The notes under the pieces: generated by a model
The model's database searches: none
Seen by the model: the letters and a program-made list of their open reading frames with translations, nothing else
What the model was told of the DNA's origin: nothing
Translations under genes and position numbers: made by a program
Shown: positions 63,143 to 64,000 of the stretch, piece after piece
How positions within the stretch are numbered: position 1 is the first letter of the stretch
Layout: each line of letters begins with the position of its first letter
Assembly: GCF_900591205.1 (NCBI RefSeq)
Contig: NZ_UUPU01000109.1
Coordinates: forward strand, 186,001 to 250,000
Length of the DNA stretch: 64,000 nt
Direction: 5' to 3'
Source of the DNA: Pseudomonas viridiflava
Lineage (GTDB): Bacteria > Pseudomonadota > Gammaproteobacteria > Pseudomonadales > Pseudomonadaceae

Positions 63143-63226
63143 GGCCCCATCGCAGGCAAGCCAGCTCCCACATTTGAATGTGTTCGCTAATCAAAATGTG
63201 GGAGCTGGCTTGCCTGCGATGGGGCC
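63143..63226. repeat. Reversed-orientation REP palindrome
   Basis: GGCCCCATCGCAGGCAAGCC first and GGCTTGCCTGCGATGGGGCC second, spanning a 40-base core with CCAGCTCCCACATTTG...AAATGTGGGAGCTGG. An almost perfect 84-base palindrome between gap and the convergent exported gene. Confidence 0.95.
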
Positions 63227-63227
63227 A

Positions 63228-63761
63228 TCAGTCCAAAAGCTTGCCGCGCAGGCTGTCGGACAACCCCTTGGGCGCCAACCATATTCCCAGGTAGGCACGC
63301 GCCAGTTCATCATTCTGACTGCTGAACACCACCTGCCCATTGATCTCCAGGTTCAAGCCGCGGCCGGGGCTAAAGTCCAGGGCATAACGATCGCCGCTGC
63401 GGATACTGCGAAAGCTGGCGTGCAGCTTATCTATCTCGGGCTTCAGGCGGGCGCCGGTTTGCTGGCGTTCCAGCGTGGCGGTGGCGGCCTTGATCACATC
63501 ATTGCGGTCGATGTCGCGAAAGTAATACAGCACCAGACGCAGCGCTTTGCGCTGATCCCAGGCTTGTTTGGCGCTCAGCTCCTGAGGGGCATACAGCGCG
63601 GCCGCGTACACATCTGCCCAAAGATAGGTGAGCACGGCCTGGTTTTTCAGGGCCAGTGCCTGGGACTGTGCCGGGAAGTCCGCCTGCCTGAGCCGATCCG
63701 CTTCATTGGCTTGCGCCGTGAGCGACAACATCAGCAATAAACCGATAAACATATGCCGCAT
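63228..63761 (-). CDS. Chalcone-isomerase-like exported protein
   Basis: 177 aa from ATG 63761 (alternative ATG 63752). Signal peptide HMFIGLLLMLSLTAQANA-type, cut before EADRLRQADFP. The mature part has the chalcone-isomerase-like fold (PF16036): LKNQAVLTYLWADVYAAALYAP, ALRLVLYYFRDIDRNDVIKAATATLERQ, YALDFSPGRGLNLEINGQVV, LARAYLGIWLAPKGLSDSLRGKLL. Bacterial members lack catalytic residues and bind fatty acids or unknown ligands; a periplasmic ligand-binding role is plausible. No neighbour gives the ligand. Confidence 0.82.
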   Translation of the reverse strand: MRHMFIGLLLMLSLTAQANEADRLRQADFPAQSQALALKNQAVLTYLWADVYAAALYAPQELSAKQAWDQRKALRLVLYYFRDIDRNDVIKAATATLERQQTGARLKPEIDKLHASFRSIRSGDRYALDFSPGRGLNLEINGQVVFSSQNDELARAYLGIWLAPKGLSDSLRGKLLD

Positions 63762-64000
63762 AATGGCTCGTCCTGAAAAGGGTGCGTGTCTACAGGTTAA
63801 TTGAATTTCCGGTAGTGGTAGGGTTTAGCGATAATCTGCGTCGTGTAGTAAAGGCAAGACTGGCCTACGACGCGACCAAGGGTTAATGTGCGCGGCGTTG
63901 AGCCTTATATAGACTGTGCCCCGGTTCACACACTTGAGCCGAATTGTCCTTCATGACCGCTGGCCGCGGCATGATTTAGCCAGGCGTTCAACCGTGCGCC
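63762..64000. other. Upstream region of a gene beyond the window
   Basis: 240 bases with no supported ORF. A dyad GCGTCGTGTAG...CTACGACGC at 63838-63873 (one 2-base bulge, 16-base loop) is the only structure I see. The next gene in many pseudomonads is nqrA, but nothing here proves it. Confidence 0.4.

Overview
The window is about 64 kb of GC-rich bacterial chromosome, almost certainly from the Pseudomonas fluorescens complex. Three things support this: the gene order slt-uup-usp-fadBA-topA-(sulA-lexA)-psrA-nagZ-mfd-gap is a Pseudomonas arrangement; the GAPDH has the long N-terminal extension of the pseudomonad enzyme; and the gaps are full of REP/REPIN elements of the P. fluorescens kinds (cores GTGGGAGCTGGCTTGCCTGCG, GTGGGAGCGGGCTTGCCCGCG and GTGGCGAGCGGGCTTG). 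Nearly everything is core genome. I see no prophage, insertion sequence, CRISPR array, rRNA, tRNA, biosynthetic cluster or recognisable defence island.

Layout. 1-3.0 kb: partial Cache-domain protein, a periplasmic cyclohexadienyl dehydratase-like (PheC) protein and, divergently, a gamma-glutamylpolyamine synthetase-like glutamine synthetase. 3.4-11.6 kb: housekeeping block with a methyltransferase, rnd, ycgL, a 2-hydroxyacid dehydrogenase, a nitroreductase, ycgN, a secreted M61-like protein without its zinc motif, a DUF2892 protein, a TrmH-like methyltransferase, a YajD-like HNH protein and an exported ParB-like protein. 11.6-12.5 kb: no gene; a long imperfect palindrome with a REPIN at its centre. 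12.5-18.1 kb: SpeE-like protein, exported proline-rich protein, stand-alone cNMP-binding protein, oligopeptidase B, two membrane proteins and a YafJ-type amidotransferase. 18.2-21.6 kb: LysR regulator divergent from pxpABC (5-oxoprolinase). 21.7-25.2 kb: MoxR ATPase-VWA pair and two membrane proteins. 25.3-35.2 kb: cysK, lpxO, acnA, rlmM, tusA, norM, pdxB. 35.4-42.9 kb: MsbA-like exporter, slt, uup, universal stress protein. 43.4-50.9 kb: fadBA, topA and small conserved proteins. 51.2-54.4 kb: lexA-sulA facing psrA, then nagZ. 54.5-61.3 kb: a minus-strand run mfd-csiV-SNF2 helicase. 61.6-63.8 kb: gap and a chalcone-isomerase-like exported protein. The window ends in an upstream region of a gene outside it.

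Regulation that can be read directly: two abutting LexA boxes upstream of lexA-sulA; two overlapping PsrA-type sites over the psrA promoter; and the same two-site architecture, more degenerate, upstream of fadB. The last links the fatty-acid regulator to the beta-oxidation operon 9 kb away. The most unusual items are the zinc-motif-less M61-like protein, the shared tandem PsrA operator, the mfd-csiV-SNF2 gene string, the long palindrome at 11.67-12.49 kb and the tandem-expanded REP arrays. I did not find a system I would call clearly undescribed.
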